IMG/VR virus record: IMGVR_UViG_3300005095_000067
Location: 1 to 45,467 of that record
From: a virus
Strand: one strand, 5' to 3'
Length of the DNA stretch: 45,467 nucleotides
This document shows, one piece after another, positions 33,200 to 41,050 of the stretch; positions within the stretch are counted from its first letter, which is position 1; every line of letters starts with the position of its first letter. The notes under the pieces were generated by a model. That model worked only from the letters and a program-made list of their open reading frames with translations, was not told where the DNA came from and searched no databases. Made by a program: the position numbers and the translations under genes.

Positions 33200-33603
33200 T
33201 ATAATGCCTTGCAACCTATAGCGTGTGACCATAGTATATCTTTAGTACCAGATGAACTGCTTGATATAGTACTATAGTATACATTTTTAATACCTGCATT
33301 TATTATCTTTCTAGCACAATTATTACATGGCATAAGAGTAACATACAAATCGCAACCGTCAGTAGCTATACTATTATTACCACAAAATCGTAATAAGTTA
33401 TCTTCAGCGTGTATAACTGTTTCAATAGTATTAAAGTTTATATCTTCACATACATTAGCAGCACCGGGTAAAGTACCATTATACCCAGTGGCTATAACTC
33501 TATTGTCTTTAACTAGTACTGCCCCTACTTTACGCTTTTTACAATACGAATGCCTACTTATAAGATATGCCATATCCATATGCGTTTGCTGATACTTATT
33601 CAT
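33199..33603 (-). CDS. dCMP deaminase
   Basis: Converts dCMP to dUMP, feeding thymidylate synthesis. It is 134 residues. The zinc and catalytic motifs are intact: H65-A-E67 (VIHAEDNL) and P92-C93-N-N-C96 (LMPCNNCARKI), with GAVLVKDNRVIATGYNG before them as in phage and eukaryotic dCMP deaminases. It overlaps its neighbours by a few bases on both sides. In this genome it would compete for dCMP with the Asp-type thymidylate synthase homologue, as dCMP deaminase and dCMP hydroxymethylase do in T4. Confidence 0.9.
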   Translation of the reverse strand: MNKYQQTHMDMAYLISRHSYCKKRKVGAVLVKDNRVIATGYNGTLPGAANVCEDINFNTIETVIHAEDNLLRFCGNNSIATDGCDLYVTLMPCNNCARKIINAGIKNVYYSTISSSSSGTKDILWSHAIGCKAL

Positions 33604-33953
33604 TGTAAATCCTCAAAGTCTGCTAACTCTTGCTGAAACTTAGTTCTACCAAATACATCATATTCAAGTATAAGCTTAACATCATTTATATTATCTGTAA
33701 CTATGGCTTGGCCGCCAGCTTCAATTACATCATTTAAGAATTCAACTTGTAATGGGTCAGGCTTAGTATACTTATCTCTTTTTACTTCTATTGCTATAAA
33801 TCTACCTTGGTAACATACTAGTATATCAGCTATACCATTAGTAGTAGCTACTATTACTTTTATAACAACTAGGTTTTCTTGTGCTCTTAAAAACTCTAGT
33901 ATCCTAGCCTGTACTTCACTCTCTAATTCACTAGTAACAAATATCTCATGCAT
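33600..33953 (-). CDS. VRR-NUC nuclease
   Basis: A 117-residue single-domain protein of the PD-(D/E)XK fold, VRR-NUC family. SELESEVQARILEFL opens the domain, then TTNGIADILVCYQGRFIAIEVK gives the D...E-V-K catalytic set, and DPLQVEFLNDVIEAGGQAIV the closing helix-strand. Stand-alone phage VRR-NUC proteins act on branched DNA and may resolve replication or packaging intermediates. ATGA overlap with the deaminase gene. Confidence 0.85.
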   Translation of the reverse strand: MHEIFVTSELESEVQARILEFLRAQENLVVIKVIVATTNGIADILVCYQGRFIAIEVKRDKYTKPDPLQVEFLNDVIEAGGQAIVTDNINDVKLILEYDVFGRTKFQQELADFEDLQ

Positions 33954-35193
33954 TTTCGTTATCCTCCTTATCCGCTCTTATTCCTACATATATTGGTATA
34001 GTAAGACTGCCTTCTGGTGTTACTTCATTATATGTAACTTCTATAATTTTACCTACAATGGCATCAGCAAATGCAATTTCACGCTCGTGATCTTTAAACC
34101 CCTGCCCTATATTAACTTTAACAAATTGGTTATTTATAGTACCAGTGCATACAAGACTACCTAATCTAGTACTATTAACTCCAGTACCATATTCCCAAGC
34201 TATGACTTTTAAATCTGCTGTCTTAGCTTCTTTATAGCGCATCCAGTCCCAATCTCGTTTCCATTTGTAATAAAAATATTTAGGCTTAATAACTACACCT
34301 TCATAACCTAAGTCTAGTTCTCTAGCTAAAAACCGTTTTGCCTCCGCTTTACTAGTTACTTCTAATTTAAACACTAAATCATATCTTGTAGGTAGTACTA
34401 ATACTACTGATTTTAGAGCTGTTAATCTATCAACATAATGAGTAGCGCAAAATTTTCTATCCCAGTAGTCTTTATGTATATAGTCTATACAATAAAATTG
34501 TAACTGCTCTTGCTCATGCACAGAAATAGTACGCTTTCTACCCTTAGTAATAAGCCCCTGTACTTTACTTCTAGTACCTAGTTTACCATCTTCTACGCAG
34601 CACTCAACTATCATTACTCCTGGTACATGTTTTACATCAGGTTCTAAATGTGGTAAATATACTCTATGGCCTTCACGAGTATAAAATTTACCTTCTATAA
34701 TATACAGATTATTACCATCATACTTACGCTCAACATAATAGTTATTAGTCTCAATAAACTTACTCCATACTAAGTCTTTAGCCTTCATAACTTTAAATTC
34801 AGTAATAAGTTTAGGTATAACTTTATTTATAGATGCAGGGCCGAGGCTAGCATTTGGTATTTTGCGATTTAAGATAGTATAAGCTATAATACCAAACTCA
34901 TCTATAATATCAACTACTATATTAAATGTGTCATAGCTATTTGTCCTTTCTTTGTCAAGATACTCTATAGCACCAACTAGTCTAATCCAATCACAATTTT
35001 TAGGGTTTAGGTCATACTCATATATTGTTTTTACTGAGACACCATATACATATTTCTTAGTATCATAAGTATACTTAAGAAAGTCTTTTATGACATCATC
35101 TTTAGCATATAACTCTACAAAATGTAGTAAGTCATTGCCGCTTCTTTTTTGTACACCGTTTATAAACTCTAGTATCTTAGAACAGTTTCCCAT
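33946..35193 (-). CDS. ATP-dependent DNA ligase
   Basis: Seals nicks during phage replication. It is 415 residues. Motif I is ERKYDGNN with K157 as the adenylated lysine. Later motifs include FYTREG (III-like), GYEGVVIKP (IV) and a KEAKTADLKVIAWEYG motif V region leading into an OB-fold that carries LGSLVCTG and FVKVNIGQGF. The N-terminal 140 residues are a helical extension unlike the minimal T7 ligase, closer to T4-type ligases in layout. Overlaps the MazG-like gene start by 17 bases. Confidence 0.9.
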   Translation of the reverse strand: MGNCSKILEFINGVQKRSGNDLLHFVELYAKDDVIKDFLKYTYDTKKYVYGVSVKTIYEYDLNPKNCDWIRLVGAIEYLDKERTNSYDTFNIVVDIIDEFGIIAYTILNRKIPNASLGPASINKVIPKLITEFKVMKAKDLVWSKFIETNNYYVERKYDGNNLYIIEGKFYTREGHRVYLPHLEPDVKHVPGVMIVECCVEDGKLGTRSKVQGLITKGRKRTISVHEQEQLQFYCIDYIHKDYWDRKFCATHYVDRLTALKSVVLVLPTRYDLVFKLEVTSKAEAKRFLARELDLGYEGVVIKPKYFYYKWKRDWDWMRYKEAKTADLKVIAWEYGTGVNSTRLGSLVCTGTINNQFVKVNIGQGFKDHEREIAFADAIVGKIIEVTYNEVTPEGSLTIPIYVGIRADKEDNENA

Positions 35194-35566
35194 GCTTATA
35201 CCCTCTCTTTCTATTATATTCAGACTTCCATTTAAGTTGTCTTTCTAAATCTAAGTCTAAGCCACCAACTAAATCCATAAATCTTAGCATGGCATCAGCC
35301 AATTCATCTTCTAGAGTGTCTTTTTGCTCATAACCATTTTTATTTTTTCTCAAAGCTTCTATTGCTTCACTTAACTCTGTTATTATAAGCGCTATTCTAG
35401 CAGTTAATAACTCATTATGTAATTTAAGCTCTTCCTCACTAGTAATACGATCTGCATCTTCTAAATCCATAACCATATCTTCAGACTCCCAAAAACCTTT
35501 CTGTCTCATTTCGTAGTGATGCTCTTTACACGCTTTATTTAGTCCATTTATCATTTTAATCTCCAT
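35177..35566 (-). CDS. MazG-like nucleotide pyrophosphohydrolase
   Basis: A 129-residue all-alpha NTP pyrophosphatase. LLTARIALIITELSEAIEAL provides the first E..E pair, and TLEDELADAMLRFMDLVG the E..D pair that bind Mg, both required by MazG-fold enzymes. These cut (d)NTPs to monophosphates, cleaning the pool or lowering alarmone. It sits among dCMP deaminase, a thymidylate-synthase-family enzyme and a second MazG-fold protein, pointing to control of dNTP composition. Confidence 0.8.
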   Translation of the reverse strand: MEIKMINGLNKACKEHHYEMRQKGFWESEDMVMDLEDADRITSEEELKLHNELLTARIALIITELSEAIEALRKNKNGYEQKDTLEDELADAMLRFMDLVGGLDLDLERQLKWKSEYNRKRGYKHGKLF

Positions 35567-35967
35567 TTTTCTATGCTTGTGCCTTCTATAAAGTAAGTTA
35601 ATATCTGTTTATACTTATCTCTATATCTAAATACTTTACCATTTCTAGTCCTATTACTAGGTGCTCTACTTCTTACTATGTATAACACAGGAGGCCTAAA
35701 ATCAAATGTAGATATCCCTAAATTAATTATACCAGTTTGATGTGCTATTACTGAGTCATACTCATAAATTACGCCATCAGAAATATTAATAACACTTCTA
35801 GGTAAACTGTCATGTACATTTTTACTACATAATATAGACTTATCACTAACCGCTATCATTAGTATAGTCTTATCATTATGTGGTCTTACAGGTAGATTAC
35901 CATTACTATCTATATACTTATCTTCTTGAGATAAAAGCAATAAACCAAAATATTTTTCAGTAAACAT
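35551..35967 (-). CDS. Unknown protein next to ThyA homologue, possible diverged DHFR
   Basis: A 138-residue protein. The order YIDSNGNLPVRP, then ILCSKNVHDSLP, then PPVLYIVRSRAPSNRTR loosely follows dihydrofolate reductase (N-G-x-LP after strand A, the K/R-N-T-W-x-SLP turn, then the strand ending IVLSR). The family's Trp after LP is missing and the protein is about 20 residues short. Its place beside the thymidylate-synthase homologue supports the idea, but I hold it only as a possibility. The alternative is an unrelated nucleotide-metabolism protein. Confidence 0.35.
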   Translation of the reverse strand: MFTEKYFGLLLLSQEDKYIDSNGNLPVRPHNDKTILMIAVSDKSILCSKNVHDSLPRSVINISDGVIYEYDSVIAHQTGIINLGISTFDFRPPVLYIVRSRAPSNRTRNGKVFRYRDKYKQILTYFIEGTSIEKWRLK

Positions 35968-35968
35968 G

Positions 35969-36781
35969 TTAAGCCTTCAACTCAAATTTTAATGTGCCAG
36001 CGTGCTTATATTTAGCTATAGTTAAATCTCTAGGTAAAAATAATCTAGGGTGCATTCTACTTCTAAATACATATTCTGGCTCATCATATATAGGCCTACT
36101 TAAATATAAATGTGCATTATCAATATGCTCTTCATATATATGAGTATCTCCAAGTACCATAGTAACTTTACCTGCTTTTAAATTAGTAGCCCCAGCAAAC
36201 GACAAAAGCATAGCCGCTGCAAATACTGCATCACTAGGTACTCCTACCATTAAGTCTGCGCTTCTTTGATGCCATATCATATCTAAATACTCAGGCTCTG
36301 ATGTAAGTGGATTAAACCTAACATAAAATTGATACATATAATGACAGCATGGTAAGTCAAGATTTGCTTGATTAGCAGGGTCCCAGCCACTTAATAATAA
36401 CCTTCTACTAGTTGGATTATTTTGTATTTCATTTAACAACCAATCTAACTGCAAAAACCCATTAAAGTCATTCCATTTATTGCCATAATCTATGTTTATA
36501 GTACCATTATCTCTAACCCACGTATCCCAGTAATTACAACCAAATATTTTAAAATCTTCTATAGTTTTAGGCCCTCTAATTATAGCAGCATATTCACCAA
36601 GTATACCTTTAGGATACATTTGTCTACCTGTTATCATAGGAAATTTATGATTGCTTAGGTCAAATACCAAAGTAGAATGAAATATACTTCTAGTATTGCC
36701 ATTTCTACCTGCCCTACTATCTCCATAAGCTAATACATTATATACTAAATCTACATATTGTTGCTCAAATGTTTTACTCAT
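35969..36781 (-). CDS. Thymidylate-synthase-family enzyme, predicted dCMP (hydroxy)methylase
   Basis: A 270-residue protein. The fold and active site of ThyA are clear: E63, Y99 (DYGNKW), R126-R127, nucleophile C146-H147 in LPCCHYMYQFYV, R173-S174, H214 and Y216 in GDTHIYEEH. At the position of E. coli ThyA N177, which selects dUMP, the motif reads VGVPSD with D184. Asp there marks dCMP-acting members such as T4 dCMP hydroxymethylase, and Asn-to-Asp mutants of ThyA shift to dCMP (known). I infer a dCMP hydroxymethylase or methylase. A plain thymidylate synthase is the alternative annotation. Confidence 0.75.
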   Translation of the reverse strand: MSKTFEQQYVDLVYNVLAYGDSRAGRNGNTRSIFHSTLVFDLSNHKFPMITGRQMYPKGILGEYAAIIRGPKTIEDFKIFGCNYWDTWVRDNGTINIDYGNKWNDFNGFLQLDWLLNEIQNNPTSRRLLLSGWDPANQANLDLPCCHYMYQFYVRFNPLTSEPEYLDMIWHQRSADLMVGVPSDAVFAAAMLLSFAGATNLKAGKVTMVLGDTHIYEEHIDNAHLYLSRPIYDEPEYVFRSRMHPRLFLPRDLTIAKYKHAGTLKFELKA

Positions 36782-37151
36782 TATTTGTCCTTATTAATTT
36801 ACCTGCACGCATAGCAGCAGACATTCTATCTATCTCTTCATCTGTTATATCACTATCTATAATTAAGCTTCTTTGTTGCTCTCTAAACCATATAAGAAAT
36901 GCTAAGTTAGTTATAGCGTGGTCTAAATGATGTAAGTGTGACTCTTCATCTATAGCATAGCCAGCTCTGTAAGCTTCTAAATGTCTATACAAAGCGTCTA
37001 TATATCGCTCTTCTGCGTTTTCTATTTTTTGCCAATTATTAGCTTCATATTTTTTAGCGCCATAGGTTAATACTTCAGCCAGAGCTTTTATTGCTTCAGG
37101 TGGTACTAAACTATATCTTAGCTTATCTTTATCATGCTTTAAACCATTCAT
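36774..37151 (-). CDS. dATP/dGTP diphosphohydrolase-like protein (DUF5664, MazG fold)
   Basis: A 125-residue protein. KHDKDKLRYSLVPPEAIKAL, EVLTYGAKKYEANNW, RYIDALYRHLEAYRAG and DEESHLHHLDHAITNLAFL follow the DUF5664 pattern step by step. This family, annotated as dATP/dGTP diphosphohydrolase, includes relatives of the MazZ enzymes used by phages with altered purines. Here it more likely trims dNTPs to monophosphates. Overlaps the thymidylate-synthase-family gene by 8 bases. Confidence 0.75.
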   Translation of the reverse strand: MNGLKHDKDKLRYSLVPPEAIKALAEVLTYGAKKYEANNWQKIENAEERYIDALYRHLEAYRAGYAIDEESHLHHLDHAITNLAFLIWFREQQRSLIIDSDITDEEIDRMSAAMRAGKLIRTNNE

Positions 37152-38134
37152 TAGTTAGCTCCTTTTGGGGATTGGTACAATTCTAAATGCCACTTAAAGT
37201 TAAACTTACCATCATTTGTAAAAGTAAGCTTATCTATTTTTACTTGAGTCATATCTGCTAATCTCATAGTTGCTATAAACTCTTGCTCACCTAAACCTTT
37301 AGATATATACTTATTTAATATAATATCATACATTTCAGCTTCACTCATATCAGGGTTTATCATTTTAGCTGCACCTACTTTACCAACACCTGGTATGCCT
37401 TTGTATCCATCTGTTGGGTCCCCAAGTATAGTCTGCCAATATTTATAAAATATAGCATATTTACTACTAGTATTATATAAAGCCTCGTCTGTACCTAGTT
37501 TACCATAGTTTAAATGATTACCTACAGTTTGATTTAATACATCTTTATCCAAAGCTGCCAAAAAGAATTCTTCTGGGTATGTATTACATAAAGATACACA
37601 TACATCATCTGCTTCTATATAATCAAACATCTCACTATTAAAATGCAAAGCCATAGCTTCCATTATAGTAATATACCCGTGTAATGGTTTTGATATACGC
37701 TTATGTTTATACCCATGCTCTAAACTATCATCTGCTATCTCATATCTAAAACATTTAACTATGTTATCGTAACCATACTTTTGTTTATATAAATGAGATA
37801 CTTTTTGTCCTGCAGTTAAGAATAACACATAATCTTCTATTTTAGGCTTTTCTTGAAAATCAACCGGCTCAGCAGTAACTGCTAAAATATCATTTGCATT
37901 ATCAATCATATCATCTATATAATCTTGTACTAGTTGTTTAGCAATTTCAATACTAGTTTCTATAACATAACTATGACCATCTTCATCAGTATGGTGCTCT
38001 AGTCTAGTAGTCTCTAACTCATTACCACTAAAACCATCTTCAGCCTCAAAACCTTTAGCTGCAGCGTCACCTACCACTATACATTTGTCTGCTAATTTAT
38101 ATGCTATACTATCAGCATCAATTACTAGTATCAT
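37151..38134 (-). CDS. 5'-3' exonuclease / flap endonuclease
   Basis: A 327-residue FEN-family nuclease. Metal ligands appear in ILVIDADSIAYKL, YIEADDVCVSL and AALDKDV, and the H3TH DNA-binding motif in LGDPTDGYKGIPGVGKVGAAK. It resembles T7 gp6 in role: degrading host DNA and removing RNA primers. A long insertion after the first Asp (residues about 25-75) is acidic and looks linker-like. Its start overlaps the gene upstream by 17 bases. Confidence 0.88.
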   Translation of the reverse strand: MILVIDADSIAYKLADKCIVVGDAAAKGFEAEDGFSGNELETTRLEHHTDEDGHSYVIETSIEIAKQLVQDYIDDMIDNANDILAVTAEPVDFQEKPKIEDYVLFLTAGQKVSHLYKQKYGYDNIVKCFRYEIADDSLEHGYKHKRISKPLHGYITIMEAMALHFNSEMFDYIEADDVCVSLCNTYPEEFFLAALDKDVLNQTVGNHLNYGKLGTDEALYNTSSKYAIFYKYWQTILGDPTDGYKGIPGVGKVGAAKMINPDMSEAEMYDIILNKYISKGLGEQEFIATMRLADMTQVKIDKLTFTNDGKFNFKWHLELYQSPKGAN

Positions 38135-38402
38135 CTATAACTCCTACTGACTGTATTACACCTTCTGTTTGTGCTCTTATATCATCACTATGTTTTACTA
38201 ATGTATAAAACACACCTTGTAACAACTCTTGCACTAGATCTGGCTTATCTTTTAGCTTCTCTAGTATAAACGCTACTGTATTAGTACCATCTTCATCTAA
38301 TTCATCATGATGAGTAGCCCATACAACTTGTTGCCACACTGCTGCCATTGGCATAGTCTCTAAATAGCCTTTCAAAATTTCTATGTTACTTGGTTCTTGC
38401 AT
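38118..38402 (-). CDS. Unknown small protein, first gene of the 38.4-kb operon
   Basis: A 94-residue acidic protein with AAGGAG before ATG 38402. It is mostly helical, with an acidic middle (HHDELDEDGTNTVAFILEKL) and no motif I know. It lies directly behind the promoter at 38430-38460 and is coupled to the exonuclease gene, so it may be a nuclease partner or a replication accessory factor. Confidence 0.6.
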   Translation of the reverse strand: MQEPSNIEILKGYLETMPMAAVWQQVVWATHHDELDEDGTNTVAFILEKLKDKPDLVQELLQGVFYTLVKHSDDIRAQTEGVIQSVGVIDDTSN

Positions 38403-38429
38403 TTTAACTCCTTCTTTAAATTATATTAT

Positions 38430-38460
38430 ATTATATCAAAATATCTTTAAACTAACATTA
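38430..38460 (-). promoter_or_regulatory. Leftward early promoter with the shared upstream element
   Basis: Read leftward: TAATGTTAGTTTAAA at 38460-38446, TTTAAA box from 38451, TATAAT at 38435-38430, 16 nt apart. The first 14 bases match the promoter at 330 exactly. It drives 38402 and the nucleotide-metabolism genes. Confidence 0.7.
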
Positions 38461-38484
38461 AGCAGGTAATATTAAACTAGTCTT

Positions 38485-38588
38485 AAAGCCCATAATCGTC
38501 CATATTTGGATTTTATTTATGAGCCCTTATATTACCCCTAATTTTAATTTTTTGTTCAAATTTGGTATAAAAGACGGGCCCATATAAA
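38485..38588. repeat. Operon-end element, second copy
   Basis: Matches 31803-31906 at 98 of 104 positions. It lies between the HNH gene stop (38592) and the next operon's promoter. Two of the changes weaken the hairpin (GGGCC to GAGCC), so termination may be leakier here, letting polymerase-gene transcripts reach the next operon. Confidence 0.7.
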
Positions 38589-38591
38589 GTC

Positions 38592-39086
38592 TTATATAGT
38601 TTTATACGGGCCTAACTTCTTTTTACTGTTTTCAGATACAGTTATCCATTGGCAATTATCTTTACTATAGTTACCATTGTTATCAATTCTATCTATAGCT
38701 AAAGTATCTTTGTATTCAGTATATGTAGCGTCAACATATCCATTAGCTAATGACCAGCTTTCAAAATCAAAAAAATCTGTAAACTCAACTTTTATACCTC
38801 TACCACCATATCTACTATATTTAGGGTGCGCTTTATTAGTACATCTTTGTAACATACCATAGTATACAGCGTATAATTTTGACGCACTCTTGCCGTGTTT
38901 TGTATTATGACCAGACGCCCGGCTACATTGATTACAAGTAGTAGCTTTCTTATATACATCTTTACGCATTTTACTTATAGAACCACAATTAGCACACTCA
39001 ATAGTATAATAAATATAACTTCTACCCTTAGCATTCTTTTCGCTAAACTGCTCTAATATTTTATGCTGGGAGACATTCGTACACAT
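38592..39086 (-). CDS. HNH-type homing endonuclease-like protein
   Basis: A 164-residue protein. N-terminal zinc-ribbon cysteines (CANCGSISKMRKDVY...CNQCSRA) are followed by HPKYSRYGGRGIKV and the signature LAIDRIDNNGNYSKDNCQWIT, common to free-standing phage HNH/homing-type nucleases. It starts at ATG 39086 behind GGAGGT, both inside the last codons of the polymerase gene. Such selfish genes often sit beside polymerase genes. No intron or split in the polymerase is seen, so it is free-standing. Confidence 0.8.
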   Translation of the reverse strand: MCTNVSQHKILEQFSEKNAKGRSYIYYTIECANCGSISKMRKDVYKKATTCNQCSRASGHNTKHGKSASKLYAVYYGMLQRCTNKAHPKYSRYGGRGIKVEFTDFFDFESWSLANGYVDATYTEYKDTLAIDRIDNNGNYSKDNCQWITVSENSKKKLGPYKTI

Positions 39087-41049
39087 TACATTCTACCTCC
39101 AATGGGATATCATCATACTTAAAGTAATCAGATTTAATAGTTTCAAACCAAGCCTCTTCCATACAAGACTTTACTAGGGTTTTGTAATACTCCGCTTTAT
39201 CTTCTGGTACATCTAAATATACCGCATCATGCAAAGGGAATATGAAATATTTTAAAAATTCGCCTTTACTTTGCATAACTAGTTTATGTATAGCTAGTTT
39301 ATAAATATCAGCTGCTGACCCTTGTATCATATTATTAATACCATCTGTGACGTACCTTGGTTTTGTGATGCGGCCGTATACAGTTGATACTAGCAATGGA
39401 GCTCTTCTCTTTAAATGATAGTGAGCTTTTATAAAATACTCTAATGCTCTGTCGACTTCAGGGTATGTATCTAAGTAAGTAGAATGTATACGCTTTGACT
39501 CATTTAATGTATACTTTAAACCGTAGTTAACATAAGCATAATCTTGGAAAGTTCTAGCTTGCATTCCAAAGGCTAAGCCGAAGTTCACTGCCTTCGCTTT
39601 AAATCTCTCTTCAGAGTCAATCTCTGATACATCTAAACCGCTTAATGATGCTGCAGTAGCCATATGCAAATCTATCTTAGCTTTTAATTTACCATACATT
39701 ACATCTTCTGCTTCCCACCAGTACTTATCTAATTTTACATTGTTTACTAGTAGCGAGTTATACTTAGATAAGTTCTTTCTTAAGTTAGGATATATACCAG
39801 CAATAGCCCTAAGCTCAATAGTAGGATAATCAGCACCAACTATAACATTACCAGTCCTAGGTATAAACATATTACGACGTGCTCTAGGTATTTGTTGTGT
39901 ATTAACGCCTCTAAATGTACCTTCACCACTACTAGTAAATCTGCCTGTTGCTGCCCCACCAACATTATAATTTGATACAACCCAGCCATGTTGATACTTA
40001 GATAGCATACCATATGACTTTAGTGCTCTACGCAATTTAAATATAATATCTGCTAGCTGTCTTACAGTCTCATTTGGCCCATCATTTGCTAGTTCTACTA
40101 GTGTTTGCTTATCACTACTATGTATATTAGGGGCTAGACCACTAAGAGCCGCTTTACATTGAACTGAAGATCGTACATTCAAATCACCATAACCTAAGTC
40201 ATCTAGTTTTTGTTTATATTCTCTAATAGTTTCATCATCCTCTTCCATACCTTTTTGAATTAGTACAGTATTAGTATACATCTTATGCTGTTGATAGAAA
40301 CTAGCGTACTTCTGATTTATGACATCTAACTTATACACTGGTTTATTACGCGCATTCTGTATTCTACTTTGATAAAATACACAGGCTGTAGCAATAGCAT
40401 CAGCAGCTGCATAATTGTATTGTGTATCTGTTAATTCATCAGCACCAAAGTTTGATTTTTGAGTACCCTTTTTATCTATAGTACCATATATATCATCATA
40501 CACACCAAACGCTTTAACCATACTATCTAAACCTTTATCTTCCATATATGGAAATGCTAACCTAGATAAATATAAAGTATCTTCTATAAAATATGGTAGC
40601 TTATTAGGCCTTATTATCTTTAAATCGTAAGCTGCATTATGATATACTACTATATTATTATCTAACATATCTATGACTTGTGATTTTATGTCTAAGTCAG
40701 CTATGTCAAATACATATACAGTATCATCTTTATAAGCAGGTGCATATACAGATATAAGTCTGCATTTAACTAGTGGTATAGCTTTACCTTTGTTATCATA
40801 ACCATTAAAATCATCGTCTAATTCACCAGGTTTATATTTAAATGTTTCTGTATCCACAAATATAATAGTTTCTTTTAATGTGAACATATCAGATACTACA
40901 TCTCTATGCTCTATTATATCCATAGTATCTTTTAATACTATTATTTTGTAGTTTTTCCAAATTTCATTAGTCAAGAAAGGCCGAGCATATTCTTGTATAA
41001 ACTCGGCCGTTGGGGTCTTGACATCATAATAGCTGACATCAAGCTTCAT
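39061..41049 (-). CDS. Family A DNA polymerase with 3'-5' exonuclease
   Basis: The replicative polymerase, 662 residues, T7-like in size. The proofreading domain has D66 and E68 (FVDTETF), NAAYD at 138-142 and Y213/D217 (YNYAAAD). Polymerase motifs: TGRFTSS (368-374), motif A D407 in VGADYPTIELR, motif B R482-K486-F490 in RFKAKAVNFGLAFG, motif C H607-D608 in PLHDAVYLD. The usual Glu after HD is Ala, and Phe at 490 predicts good discrimination against dideoxynucleotides. No thioredoxin-binding insert is obvious. Confidence 0.93.
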   Translation of the reverse strand: MKLDVSYYDVKTPTAEFIQEYARPFLTNEIWKNYKIIVLKDTMDIIEHRDVVSDMFTLKETIIFVDTETFKYKPGELDDDFNGYDNKGKAIPLVKCRLISVYAPAYKDDTVYVFDIADLDIKSQVIDMLDNNIVVYHNAAYDLKIIRPNKLPYFIEDTLYLSRLAFPYMEDKGLDSMVKAFGVYDDIYGTIDKKGTQKSNFGADELTDTQYNYAAADAIATACVFYQSRIQNARNKPVYKLDVINQKYASFYQQHKMYTNTVLIQKGMEEDDETIREYKQKLDDLGYGDLNVRSSVQCKAALSGLAPNIHSSDKQTLVELANDGPNETVRQLADIIFKLRRALKSYGMLSKYQHGWVVSNYNVGGAATGRFTSSGEGTFRGVNTQQIPRARRNMFIPRTGNVIVGADYPTIELRAIAGIYPNLRKNLSKYNSLLVNNVKLDKYWWEAEDVMYGKLKAKIDLHMATAASLSGLDVSEIDSEERFKAKAVNFGLAFGMQARTFQDYAYVNYGLKYTLNESKRIHSTYLDTYPEVDRALEYFIKAHYHLKRRAPLLVSTVYGRITKPRYVTDGINNMIQGSAADIYKLAIHKLVMQSKGEFLKYFIFPLHDAVYLDVPEDKAEYYKTLVKSCMEEAWFETIKSDYFKYDDIPLEVECNVYECLPA

Positions 41050-41050
41050 A

